DNA from: Undaria pinnatifida
Taxonomy: Eukaryota; Sar; Phaeophyceae; Laminariales; Alariaceae
Direction: 5' to 3'
DNA length: 64,000 nucleotides
NCBI GenBank assembly: GCA_012845835.1
Contig: JABAKD010000019.1
Location: 605,501 to 669,500 of the forward strand
Below the pieces are notes generated by a model. That model ran no database searches. It was not told where the DNA came from and was given only the letters and a program-made list of their open reading frames with translations. A program made the translations under genes and the position numbers. Below are positions 55,801 through 64,000 of this stretch, in pieces (the first letter of the stretch is position 1; each line of letters begins with the position of its first letter).

Positions 55801-58800
55801 CGACTCAAATTTGTACCGGCCACTTCGGGTATTGTTGCAAACGTATACCCGTACCAGGGACATTGTGTCACAGTCTTACAGAACTCACAGAAGTTCCGGG
55901 TAACGGTATGGGGTTCTTACAGAACTTCCAGAACTTCCGGGTACGCGTACGGAAGTCTTGCAGAACTTCCAGAAGCTCCAGATATTGTGGCATGGGCGTA
56001 CATAACTCACAGAAGTTCCGAGGGGGTACAAAACATGCCGTACCCGCACCCCGGGTATTGAGGCAACGTGCGTACAGAACTTGTAGACGTTCCGAGTACG
56101 GGTATGAACATCCTACAGAACTTACAGAAGTTCTATGAAGGGTAATACCCGGGGTAACTACCATACCCCGGGTATGGTGTGTACGTACCCTACAGAACAC
56201 GACCTTGAAATACTCTATACCCCTCTGAGGCAAAAATTGATTTCGAGTAAACTGAAAGTGGTTTTGATGAACAAATCCATAGCCTAGGCATACATAATTC
56301 ACCATATTGAAAAACAAGAATGGCAATCCGGCGATTTTGGGTTAATCCCTTGAAAGCCCTAAAACCCCTCCCTATACTAATTCTGAGTAGTTTTGTCTCA
56401 ACAACGGGTTTCCAGCTGTAAAGGCGTTAATGAGCCCCGTCATTCAGAAACTACTTGAGCCAAAAAGTGGTATACCTTAATACCTGTATCGTAGCACCCA
56501 CCTGTACCGTACCTCCAAAGGGGGGCTGTGTACGTTCTTGTTTCTAGCGTGTATTGCAGGCAGGATTGTCTTGTACCGGGTACCAGATATAGAGGGCGTT
56601 AGTGCAATGTAGGCAGTAACGTATGGAAGGCAAGTCGTGTTATTGTACGTAGTTTTTATTAAAAAGATCGAGATGTACCCTCCAGTTTTGCAAGGTGTGT
56701 ATGATGATACTCCGATCGCGCGTGTTACGCGCGGGTGTGTATGTCTTCACGAAGGATATAAGTGGGCGACCCCCCTTAGTGCTAGCAAAGTACGCAGTTT
56801 GTAGTGTACTGGAAGGTGATGTTTGCATGCTACCTTCATCTTCTTGGGGCTGAGCTGCACGTCTCTCAGCCGCGGTGCAGGCCACCCACCCTTCCCGATG
56901 AAATCCATGACCAAGACGTTGTTCTTGATTAGCACGGGGGCGGGGCACGGAATACCGGCCGCAACCAGCCGTTTCAGATTCCGCATCTCCTTTTCGGCCC
57001 AAACCTAGCCATAGTATGCCATAGCATGCCATAGTATGCCATAGTATGTAGCACCCGCCACGAAAAAAAAAACACACACGCACAAGAAGAACAAACAGCA
57101 GCATACCAAGACACAGCAGGACGAGGGGAGAAATTGGTAAGAAAGACTTTGGCCGGCCATACAAGCACCAGTCGCGGAGGAAAAAAAGAAACCACAGCAC
57201 AGCAAGTGATAACAGAACAGAAAATCAAAAGCGAGGACCAACGCCGGAAACGGTAGGTTGGACCGTAACTGTACCAAGTCCGGCGTCAGGCTGGTTTCTC
57301 ATGGACGGGGTTTTGGCTAGTGGGTGAGCTTGCGCAAGTACCACACTACCCGGAGGGATTACTTTCCGGGCGGCTATCGCTATCTCCACGTCACCTGATT
57401 CCCAGGAACCAAGCCGGGTCGACATACTCATGCATCTGTATACACGTACCTATAGCTCGCGCTGCTGGAGTAGTAATGTAGTAATGTAGTAATGTAGTGA
57501 TGGGGACCGCCGGTAGTGAGAGCTCGCGCTGTCGCCACCACGGGAACTGAATGATACATAACCTATCATAACCTAGCATAACCTATCATAACCTATCATA
57601 ACCTATCATAACCTAGCATAACCTATCATAACCTAGCATAGCCCTGAATTGCGAATACAATTGAGTTAAATTGACACACGATGTGTATGAAAATACGGGG
57701 GAGCGTGGTGAGTTTAAGCTTTGTTTTTCCGACCCCATCCGCCGGAGCATCGAAGAAGAAAAAAAAAAACTCAAAAGCACAAAAAGCACCAGGCGGCTGT
57801 TTCATGGCAATGCACTGCAAACACTACCGGTGAGCGATGTCAGTTTCTACTTTACACCGCCTCAAAAATCAGGGGCCACTTTCGAGCTACTGTACGAAAA
57901 GCTAGGTTCCACGACCACCGACCCACGTAAATGTAGACGACGTGCGATTCCCTAAATATCCCAAACCAACTATGGCGCACACGGTGACGACGGCGGCAGC
58001 TACTGTATGGCTACTGTATGTACAGATATAAGTATCCTGTTCAGTGAAGTGTTAGTGACACCTACACCGTCATACTTTTTCTTTACTACTACAAAAAAAA
58101 AAGTGCCCTTTTCCACCGCCGCGTGCCCGATTTTACATGCCCATGCCCCACCCGACCAAGGGATCTCCCAACATCAACAAATCGGATCTCCCAAAAAATA
58201 ACAAAACTAGTTTGGGACGCACACACACCAACGCCGGGTGACAGTAAATCAATTAAGTTGTGTTGTGTTGTGTTGTGTTGTGATATAGCACGGATGGTAG
58301 GTGGGTTCCTGCCTTCTGCCAACGCCCAGAGTTGACGACAGTTGCAAATCTCCAGGGCCTTTCATAGGTCGCATCACTTCTCGGTATGGTATGGTATGGT
58401 ATGGTATGGTATAACAGTCGGATCGTGTCAGGGTGACCCACCCAACCCAGACACGTGAGATTTGAAAGCAACTTGACCCGACCCAATCCGACCCGTGAGA
58501 TTTACAAAAACTCTGGTCCAACCCAGCTCGACCCGTGAGGTTTTCAACACATCCTGATCCGACGCGCGGGCCGGGTCACCACCCGTGAAAAGCCCTACAA
58601 TTGTCCACCAGCGCGAGTTCCTATTGGTAGCGATATCTACAGCGGTAGGGTAGGGTATAATCTTGCTCACTTTGACCATTTTCCTGGGGTTGGAGCGGCA
58701 GTAGCCGTGCCTGTAGCGGTACTCTCCCGACACGTACTTGTCGCGGTCCTTGAACACCAGAATCGAGGTTTTGTACACCTTGATCGCGTACTCCTTGCCC

Positions 58801-61800
58801 TAGAAGGCAGCAAGCAGCAAAAGAGGGGTAGGTGACCATAACACAGACGCTTGCTAGATGTGAACGACACACACGCGGTCTAAAACGCGCTTCCTATTTA
58901 ATAAACGCTGGATAAGATCGCATTCGTCATTCCTTTGGTCGCTTTAAACGGGTCTGGAAAGGGTGTGAAAAAACTATACTGTCAATACCGCAAATATACC
59001 GCGAAAATATGAACCGCTCTCATTCCAAGTTGGTTGTCTCCAAAACTTGGGCGCAGTTGGAAATCGAACGAGGTAAAGTCAACCGTATTTAAAGAATACC
59101 GATCAAGATGGCTAAAAAGATTATCAACCCCCGCACTAACCTCTCCGCCCACGGCGTAGTAAACGTTGGCCTCCTTGCCCGTGCTGAGACAGCCGTCGAT
59201 CTGACTGAAGAACCCCTGGTTGAGCAGCTTGAACAGAATCATACGGGTCCGCGGATCCATGACCTGCCAGCCAGCCAACGCAACCAAGAACCAAGCTCGT
59301 ATTTCTAGGCCTCAATACATGTAAAAAACCTACCAGGTACTAGGTGTGGAGTGCTCTATAGATATTCCTAGGAGGCACTGGAGTATTTGTCTACAGCAGT
59401 ACGAGCCACCAAACTGACAGGATAATCACAAAGGTAACAATACTTTACTTGAACTTCCGGTTCAACTTGTCGGAGGATTTACGCCCAGCGGCCTTCCGAG
59501 TAAACCGTGGGTCACAGGTGGCAAATTTTGACCCCCTCCAAGAAGCAAGCTCGCCTTTGGAGGCCGTCCTTCCAGACACGTACATACAGAGAAGTGCCAC
59601 TACGAACCCATGACACAAGATTTAATGTGATGGAACTCTACGCACCCTGCAGTACACAGCGCACCTGCTCCACCGTAGCCCTATCGTCCTTCCCCGTGTG
59701 TCTCGAAGTTTTCCCCCCCGATTTCTCGCTTTTCTTGATGTCGTTCCGAACAGACTGCGACGCACCCCGTCCCCCCGTCCCCCCTCCTCCTCCTCCTGCA
59801 TCGCGTGAGGCGGTATTGATCTTGCTTTCGAACTTGCTCTTTAAAGCCTCGCCGCCCCCACCGCCCGCCGCTCCCGCGCCTCCGGCTTCGCCAAGCAAGG
59901 CCGTCTGCCGATGCAACCGCCGCGTATGTTGATGCCCAGCACTGTGTGTTATTTTTTTTCCCGAATTTCCTCCCCCGCATATTTAAATCGACTCGAACAC
60001 CGAAGTTGCTTGAGATATCGAATCGAACAAAGTACGCACGAGGTTTTTCGTACTGGTGCGACATATTTTTGAGAGAGTGAGGAAGAACATACGGACGGTG
60101 TCATAGGTGCTCCTCAAGAACGGCATGAGCGTCGAACGCTGCGACAAGGATGCGACAAAGCACTGAGCATTAGGGTAGTGTTTGGGTAGTGTTAGGGTAG
60201 TGTTAGGGTAGCGTTAGGGTAGTGTTAGGGTAGTGTTAGGTTAGTGTTAGGGTAGCGTTAGGATAGTGTTAGGGTAGTGTTAGGGTAGCGTTAGGATAGT
60301 GTTAGGTTAGCGTTACGGTAGTGTTAGGGTAGCGTTAGTGTAGCGTTAGGGTAGCATCAGGGTAGTGTTCGGGTCGTGTTACGGTAGGGTTAGGGTAGGG
60401 TTACGCTAGGGTTAGAGTAGGGTTAGGGAAGGGTTAAGGTGAAGGTTCACCGATCGTGCACGACTCTACTGCTTCACTACTGCGCCACGCTGAACCGCGG
60501 TGGAACAGTTACTTTATAAAGATATTTTGAATACGTCAGCTGTGATTTCGACCAAATTAATGGCCAACCGGTATTTCGACAGTATAATGCGGCGTAATGA
60601 ACACGAAAACGATAAGATGCGGCGGCGACAAAATTGGGCGTGAAGTAGAACTGAAGGCGCATCCACCTACCTCTAGCTGGTCCAGCTCATCCCCATCGTC
60701 GCTGCCTGACCAAGCTTCTTGCCATTCTGCCGAATCAAGACCATCCGCCTCTGTCAGTCGCTCTCCACTAATAATTGAGCAACAAAGCAAAAAAGCAGGC
60801 CAGCAAGAAAGCACGTAAAGGCATTCAAACGCCGGAACGGTATGAAGGTAGCCATTCAGAAGTGGCAGATAGGGCAAAAACACATGCGGCGACACTGCTC
60901 GCATCGTCTGGGGATGACCGCACCCGCGGGAGAAGGCGATTGGAACATACCTGGTAAAAAATATGATAATGTTCCATATTCAATCGGAGGCTGCCGTACA
61001 AACAAAAGTTCATCGATTTATGCCCACTGCGTGCCCACATACTGACTGCACACGATCAACGGTATAAATCGTCAATGTTAGGATTGATGTCGATACAGTA
61101 GTGGCTACGATATAAGATAACTCTTTCGGGATGTCACGAAAAATCCGATATTGGAGAATCTTTGTCGCATTCCCGAGATTTCTCTTACATGAAGATTTCA
61201 GAAAAGTAGTGCCGCACACGAAACACACGCACACGCCTCAAACGCCATGCCCTGTGCAGCGGGCAGCCTTCGTTTTTTAGTTATAACGAGGAAGGGTATG
61301 TATGCATCAGCCACTCGCGTCCATTCGTCCAACACGTTTGGAAGACTGGTTTTCGCGGGGGGGGGGGCATAGGTATACACAGAGCGTAGCAAGCGTGAGC
61401 ACGCAGAGCTTATTTTTGTCTTCGGTGGGTATGAATATGTGCTAATAAAAACACAGATCGAACGGTGCATGAGTGCACACGATGCACTGGCATTTCCGCA
61501 GCATGGCGTCAACGCAGTTCCTAATGGGGTCGATGAGCTCTGACATCGATTTGCATGGAGCACTGTCCAAAATGGCCCTGTAGAATTGGCCTACGATGTA
61601 AGATTAAATTCCCTTATATCGTGCTTTCGATGTGGAGAACATTATCTTACACCGAACTAAGAGAGAACCGGATTTAAGGTACATATTTCGGCTCGTCGAA
61701 ACGTCTCTTAGGGCCCAAATTAACGAAGAGCACGGAAAAATCGAAATTCGTTTTTTTATTTATTTCATGAAAATACACGAAAAAATCAACTTTGGTTCTT

Positions 61801-62694
61801 ATCAAGGAACGGCGTAGTGCGTTCTAGGAAATACAAAAATTCAAAAAACGCAAAAGGATCCGAACATCCGTGGGCAACGACCGAGGCGAGCGATGGCTCG
61901 CGTCCTCCCCGGAGCGCCGCGACTAGCGGCAGATTGTTTTTGCCGGCAGCGGCTTGGAGGCTATGGCTCTAGGCGTCTCTTGGATGGGCTGGCGCCACCC
62001 CGCCGCCCGACACAGGCAGCAGCGACGGGGATATAGCGGTCGAACTTCTGGGCGAAGTCATCATCTATCTGGTAGTTGGTCGTGCAACTTTCGAGGTGCA
62101 GGGCGACGAAAAACTGGGTTTGCGGCGGTCTCGATTGTTTTTGAAGCGTCGCCGGCGGTCTACGCTGTGCTAAGGACCTTTGGAGGCCGCGCTGCGGCTG
62201 CTCCGGTGGTCCTACCTCTCGCAATGGTGGCTTCTCGCCTCTCAATCAGCCGACGACATGGCACCAATTCGCATGGCCGGCTTCGGTTACACAGAACAAG
62301 CCATGTCTAGGTGGACAAACTCCCCAAATTGAATGTCAATTTTCAACTAAAATCGACCTACTCGTAGAAAGTCTTTTTTTACTTGTTTGTTGAATTTGAT
62401 TTTTCGTAACAATTCTGAGAATGCCTGGTTGGTGATTCATTTTGTGACCAATCAGATGCAAATTAAATTCAATTCTTAAAAAAAAAATCGAAATTCGATT
62501 TGGCAAGTTCCTCGTTAATTCGGGCCCGTATATCGTAGCCACTACTGTAATATAATATTATTAATTACCCCGCTCGAGAGGGGGGATGCTTTTGAGCGGT
62601 CCCCTGTGCACGAAGGCCTCTCGCCTCACCTGTGCCGTGGAGTGGTGCTGTCGCTGAAAAACAGAGACGCCGCCGCCCTGTTGCTGCTGCCGTT

Positions 62695-62725
<31 letters not shown>

Positions 62726-62922
62726 CTGCCGCTGCCGTTGCCGTTGCCTTTGTTGCTCTTCTTGCTGTTGTTGACGCCCTTGTCCTTGCTGGCGCTGTTG
62801 CTCTTCGACGTGCCTTGCTTGGAGTCGCGGTGTTTGCTGCCCGTGTTGCCAGCGTCTACGGCAGCAGTGGTAGGGGTCGCGCTTCTATCGTCGTCGTCGT
62901 CGCTGGCATCCGCAAATTGATC
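47289..62922 (-). CDS. RIO1: RIO1 atypical protein kinase (11 exons found, 5' exon missing)
   Basis: RIO1 is an atypical Ser/Thr kinase-ATPase that acts in cytoplasmic maturation of pre-40S ribosomes. Exons: A 62922-62630 (acidic [14 protein letters not shown]), B 60767-60671, C 59904-59665 (ends DDRATVEQ), D 59263-59141 ([15 protein letters not shown]-loop [11 protein letters not shown]), E 58799-58671 (EYAIKVYK catalytic Lys, [18 protein letters not shown]), F 57004-56834 ([21 protein letters not shown]), G 52773-52645 ([10 protein letters not shown] catalytic Asp, FIDVSQ metal Asp), H 51740-51573 ([13 protein letters not shown]), I 49133-48987 (YIPRSLHE), J 48648-47856 and L 47396-47289 (basic tail [11 protein letters not shown]-, stop). 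All junctions are in phase. Intron G/H uses a GC donor (CAG|GCAAGT). Exon J shows one frame break at a homopolymer C tract. Introns reach 4 kb and hold satellites and a DNA transposon. The first coding exon, ending in phase 0, was not located beyond 62922. Confidence 0.93.
47580..47835. repeat. CCCTAC/CTCTACC minisatellite in the last RIO1 intron
   Basis: About 35 degenerate units of TACCCTC/TACCCTAC. The coding (minus) strand is G-rich (GGTAGGGTAGAGGG type). It touches the exon J donor region. Confidence 0.85.
47856..48648 (-). other. RIO1 exon J: low-complexity C-terminal extension
   Basis: The exon starts [19 protein letters not shown] and contains VSHMLKVD, matching the end of the conserved RIO1 domain. 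A repetitive linker of STGGD-type motifs follows (about 48320-48545), then, in another frame, [20 protein letters not shown] and [13 protein letters not shown]. The two frames differ by one base. The switch must lie in the pure C/G tract at about 48140-48185, either through a homopolymer sequencing error or a small intron. Confidence 0.6.
49250..49303 (-). pseudogene. Partial duplicate of RIO1 exon I
   Basis: The minus strand after CAACAG reads [15 protein letters not shown], copying [15 protein letters not shown] of exon I, including the acceptor and about 12 bases of intron (GCACCGC). It then diverges to a stop. It lies 120-170 bp upstream of the real exon, in intron H/I. Confidence 0.85.
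49598..50025. repeat. (GTTAT)n and (GGTAT)n pentamer arrays
   Basis: GTTAT units at 49598-49727 pass into GGTAT units at 49728-49860, and a second GGTAT/GGCAT block lies at 49940-50025. Intronic in RIO1. The Met-Leu-Cys-Tyr and Tyr-His-Thr frames are artefacts. Confidence 0.95.
50026..51220. other. RIO1 intron H/I, non-repetitive part
   Basis: No exon recognised. It contains a GC-rich palindromic stretch CGCCGCGGCGGGCTGACGCC (about 50187-50206) and a partial ACCTGG/CCAGGT motif near 50430. Confidence 0.4.
51218..51365. repeat. Tandem duplication of about 70 bp, 2 copies
   Basis: Two copies of ACTCCAGGGGAAGGGGTCAA, CAACACTCAGGGTGTGACTA and GGCTATTAATAGGCTAT lie head to tail in RIO1 intron H/I. 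Confidence 0.9.
52312..52590. repeat. (ATGG)n tetranucleotide array
   Basis: About 65 GATG/ATGG units with few interruptions, inside the GC-AG intron of RIO1. Met-Asp-Gly-Trp and His-Pro-Ser-Ile frames are artefacts. Confidence 0.97.
52786..52815. repeat. (GA)n dinucleotide run next to RIO1 exon G
   Basis: About 14 GA units lie just upstream (in gene direction) of the exon G acceptor, so the minus strand provides a (TC)n polypyrimidine tract. A smaller GA run lies at 52985-53000. Confidence 0.9.
53225..53690. repeat. Minisatellite with ACAGAACTYCCAGAAGTTCC core
   Basis: Units combining CAGAACTTCCAGAAGTTCCG, GGTACGGGTATG and ATTGTGGCAC occur about nine times. The same units recur at 54765-54845 and 55865-56190, all in RIO1 intron F/G. 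Confidence 0.85.
53700..54690. repeat. TGTGCG(A/G)-rich repeat family
   Basis: Units such as CGCACACCCCTGTGCGGTAA, CTCCGACATGTGCGAT and GATGACTCCGGC repeat at about 53715-54040 and 54540-54680, with partial inverted symmetry (CGCAC...GTGCG). They are separated by unrelated sequence and lie in RIO1 intron F/G. Confidence 0.75.
55512..55862. repeat. 175-bp tandem duplication, nearly identical copies
   Basis: Copies start GAGTTTTTGAGGGGGTTTGG at about 55512 and 55687 and run through GTGGCGTAAGCGTGGCGGAC to GTATACCCGTACCA. Only a few differences are visible, so the duplication is recent. It lies in RIO1 intron F/G. Confidence 0.92.
55865..56190. repeat. Further block of the AGAACTTCCAGAAGTTCC minisatellite
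   Basis: Same core units as 53225-53690. Separation by 2 kb suggests the two blocks derive from one array broken by insertions. Confidence 0.8.
57345..57775 (+). repeat. Dispersed repeat related to 15705-16025
   Basis: Shares the ordered blocks listed for 15705-16025. It contains two extra local expansions: TAGTAATG units at about 57470-57500 and a CATAACCTA(T/G) array at 57555-57640. It lies in RIO1 intron E/F. Confidence 0.65.
58250..58415. repeat. (TTGTG)n and (GGTAT)n short arrays
   Basis: TTGTG units at 58258-58282 and five GGTAT units at 58384-58411, in RIO1 intron E/F. Confidence 0.85.
60172..60440. repeat. Interstitial telomere-like array (TTAGGGTAGTG/TTAGGG)
   Basis: About 20 TTAGGGTAG(T/C)G units of 11-12 bp, ending in degenerate TTAGGG repeats (about 60385-60440). 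It lies in RIO1 intron B/C with the G-rich strand on plus. Confidence 0.92.
61708..62530. mobile_element. PIF/Harbinger-like non-autonomous element, copy 2 (inverted)
   Basis: The 817-bp element 61711-62527 is the reverse complement of 38853-39662 over its whole length. Its ends are GGGCCCAAATTAACGAAGAG and the inverted GGGCCCGAATTAACGAGGAA. Flanks are TTA and GTA, so the 3-bp duplication has one change. The minus strand has an ORF (62245-61961) with [20 protein letters not shown] and [16 protein letters not shown], intact here but frameshifted in copy 1; I recognise no domain. It sits in RIO1 intron A/B. Confidence 0.75.
62690..62765 (-). repeat. GNGNGN-coding hexamer repeat in RIO1 exon A
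   Basis: About 11 units of GTTGCC/GCTGCC on the plus strand encode an alternating Gly-Asn/Gly-Ser run on the minus strand, inside the acidic and Ser-rich N-terminal tail of RIO1. This tail is expected to be disordered. Confidence 0.8.
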
Positions 62923-63073
62923 CTGCAACACCAGTTACATGCAATACCAAATGGCTAAGTGTCCCATGACCCGAGCCACGTACGACACGCGAAGCATCGA
63001 GATACCACTCCTCTGTAGTAGCTCTGCAGCTCAGGTATCATAACGCTGTTATACAAGTACCGGTAACATCTAA

Positions 63074-63114
63074 GGGACTGTCAGAAAATTCGGAAATCTA
63101 AACCTGACAGTCCC
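63074..63114. other. Perfect 11-bp inverted repeat (hairpin)
   Basis: GGGACTGTCAG pairs perfectly with CTGACAGTCCC across a 19-base loop. No T-run follows. Function unknown; it could be a small inverted-repeat element end. Confidence 0.5.
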
Positions 63115-63138
63115 GCGGAAAGTTGGACGTAAGTAGTC

Positions 63139-63821
63139 GTGTCTCTCGGGTACCTTACCCGCTACCGCTTGGCCTATATGGTCACCGAGGACGAACAGAA
63201 AGCAGCATGGACGTTGAGCGAACGCGTAGAATCTGCCCTGTCGGCTGCCTTTGTGGAGTGGGGTAGTGTAGATGCACTGAGCGCGCAACGCAAGGCACGG
63301 GGTTGGCGTGCCTCTCATCGCGAGCCCAATGAGTGGACACACCAGCGCGATCATCCATACGTGCAGCAGACGACGATATACACGTTTTTCATCATACTAG
63401 TTTGAGATTGCCAGGAATCCCTCAACAAGCCATTGATGCTAGAGTGTTTCACCTATGAGTGGCAGTGGAAACTTTATCCGAGCAATGCCATTACGTTGTG
63501 GCTCCATCCAGGCAAGAGATAGAGGTGGACAATGGGGTAGGTGCTTCAGCAGCGGGCACTCTGAATCTGCAATCAAAATGGGAACGTCACAAGCTCGTCC
63601 ACACAGAGTGCGCTGACTTCGAAACGATCGAGGCACATATTCATCTCAGCTCACCCGAACAACATATCTCAAGCGCTCCGATTCCGTTGCTTCGAACTTC
63701 GCCATTCCTAGACAGCAGCAGCGAAGCAGCTATATGTACGCACAGCAACTTTCGCGTAATTGTTGCTGATACAGGGGAAATTAATTGTATATCCCCTATC
63801 CAAAACGCAATTATGATGTAA
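63139..63821 (+). other. Two unrecognised plus-strand ORFs
   Basis: ORFs at 63139-63405 (88 aa, MSLGYLTRYRLAYMVTEDEQ at the start) and 63459-63821 (120 aa, ending EINCISPIQNAIMM) show no family I know. They could be exons of a gene that continues past 64000 or chance ORFs. The first RIO1 exon would be expected on the opposite strand in this area but was not identified. Confidence 0.25.
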
Positions 63822-64000
63822 AGAAACCCTAGACTTCAACCTGCAGTGGAAAGAAAGCAGCCTTACACTCGCCGTACGCAGCGAAGCTGGCCTAGCTTGG
63901 AGAAGGAGATGGCTTTTTTCGTCGGTGATCTCGTTGTGTCCGTCTTCGGGTGCTTTGTCGACAAGGTCAGTGGTGGTCCCGTGCTCCCGGGCTTGGTAGA

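Noticed and set aside
62626-62931. RIO1 start codon at the left end of exon A
   Set aside because: The only candidate is a GTG within the intron end (GTGTTGCAG); the CAG|GAT acceptor and family length indicate a missing upstream exon.

Overview
This is a eukaryotic nuclear window. It contains spliceosomal introns with GT-AG boundaries (and one GC-AG), TTAGGG-type telomere-like motifs, three classes of retroelement, a TIR-type DNA transposon family, a probable SINE family and many micro- and minisatellites. Nothing bacterial is visible: no operons, Shine-Dalgarno sites or CRISPR. Long, repeat-filled introns combined with Copia, Ty3/Gypsy and DIRS-like elements would suit an algal stramenopile such as a brown alga. 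That placement is inference; nothing here names a species.

Layout. (1) 0-23 kb is nested transposable elements. An old, broken minus-strand retroelement has its RT/RNase H at about 0.2-2.2 kb and its gag-like ORF at about 9.8-10.3 kb. It was split by a Copia element (3444-9812, target duplication CGTGA). A decayed Ty3/Gypsy element lies at about 11.2-14.9 kb. A second Copia copy of the same family (16154-22701, target duplication TGGAG) follows. (2) 23.66-25.17 kb is a 1.5-kb array of TTAGTG, a one-base variant of TTAGGG. (3) 25-32 kb is gene-poor, with telomere-like islands, a 570-bp polypurine tract and decayed minisatellites. (4) 32-42 kb holds two divergently arranged genes: an RMI2-like OB-fold gene (minus, from 35004) and a mitochondrial thioredoxin (plus, from 35624), whose 5.7-kb first intron is full of dispersed repeats. 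(5) 42-47 kb is repeats only. (6) 47.3-62.9 kb is one minus-strand gene for the atypical protein kinase RIO1 (ribosome biogenesis). It was assembled from 11 exons with compatible splice phases; its first coding exon was not found. (7) 63-64 kb has two unrecognised ORFs.

The three host genes are housekeeping genes (40S ribosome maturation, RecQ/Top3 genome stability, mitochondrial redox) and form no pathway together. Three points stand out. All three genes carry partial, decayed duplicates of their own exons in introns or just downstream. Both Copia copies share an internal deletion that replaces the integrase catalytic core with a CTG repeat, yet both inserted with proper target duplications. 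A 9-bp odd palindrome, TACCTGGTA/TACCAGGTA, is strongly over-represented outside the retroelements.
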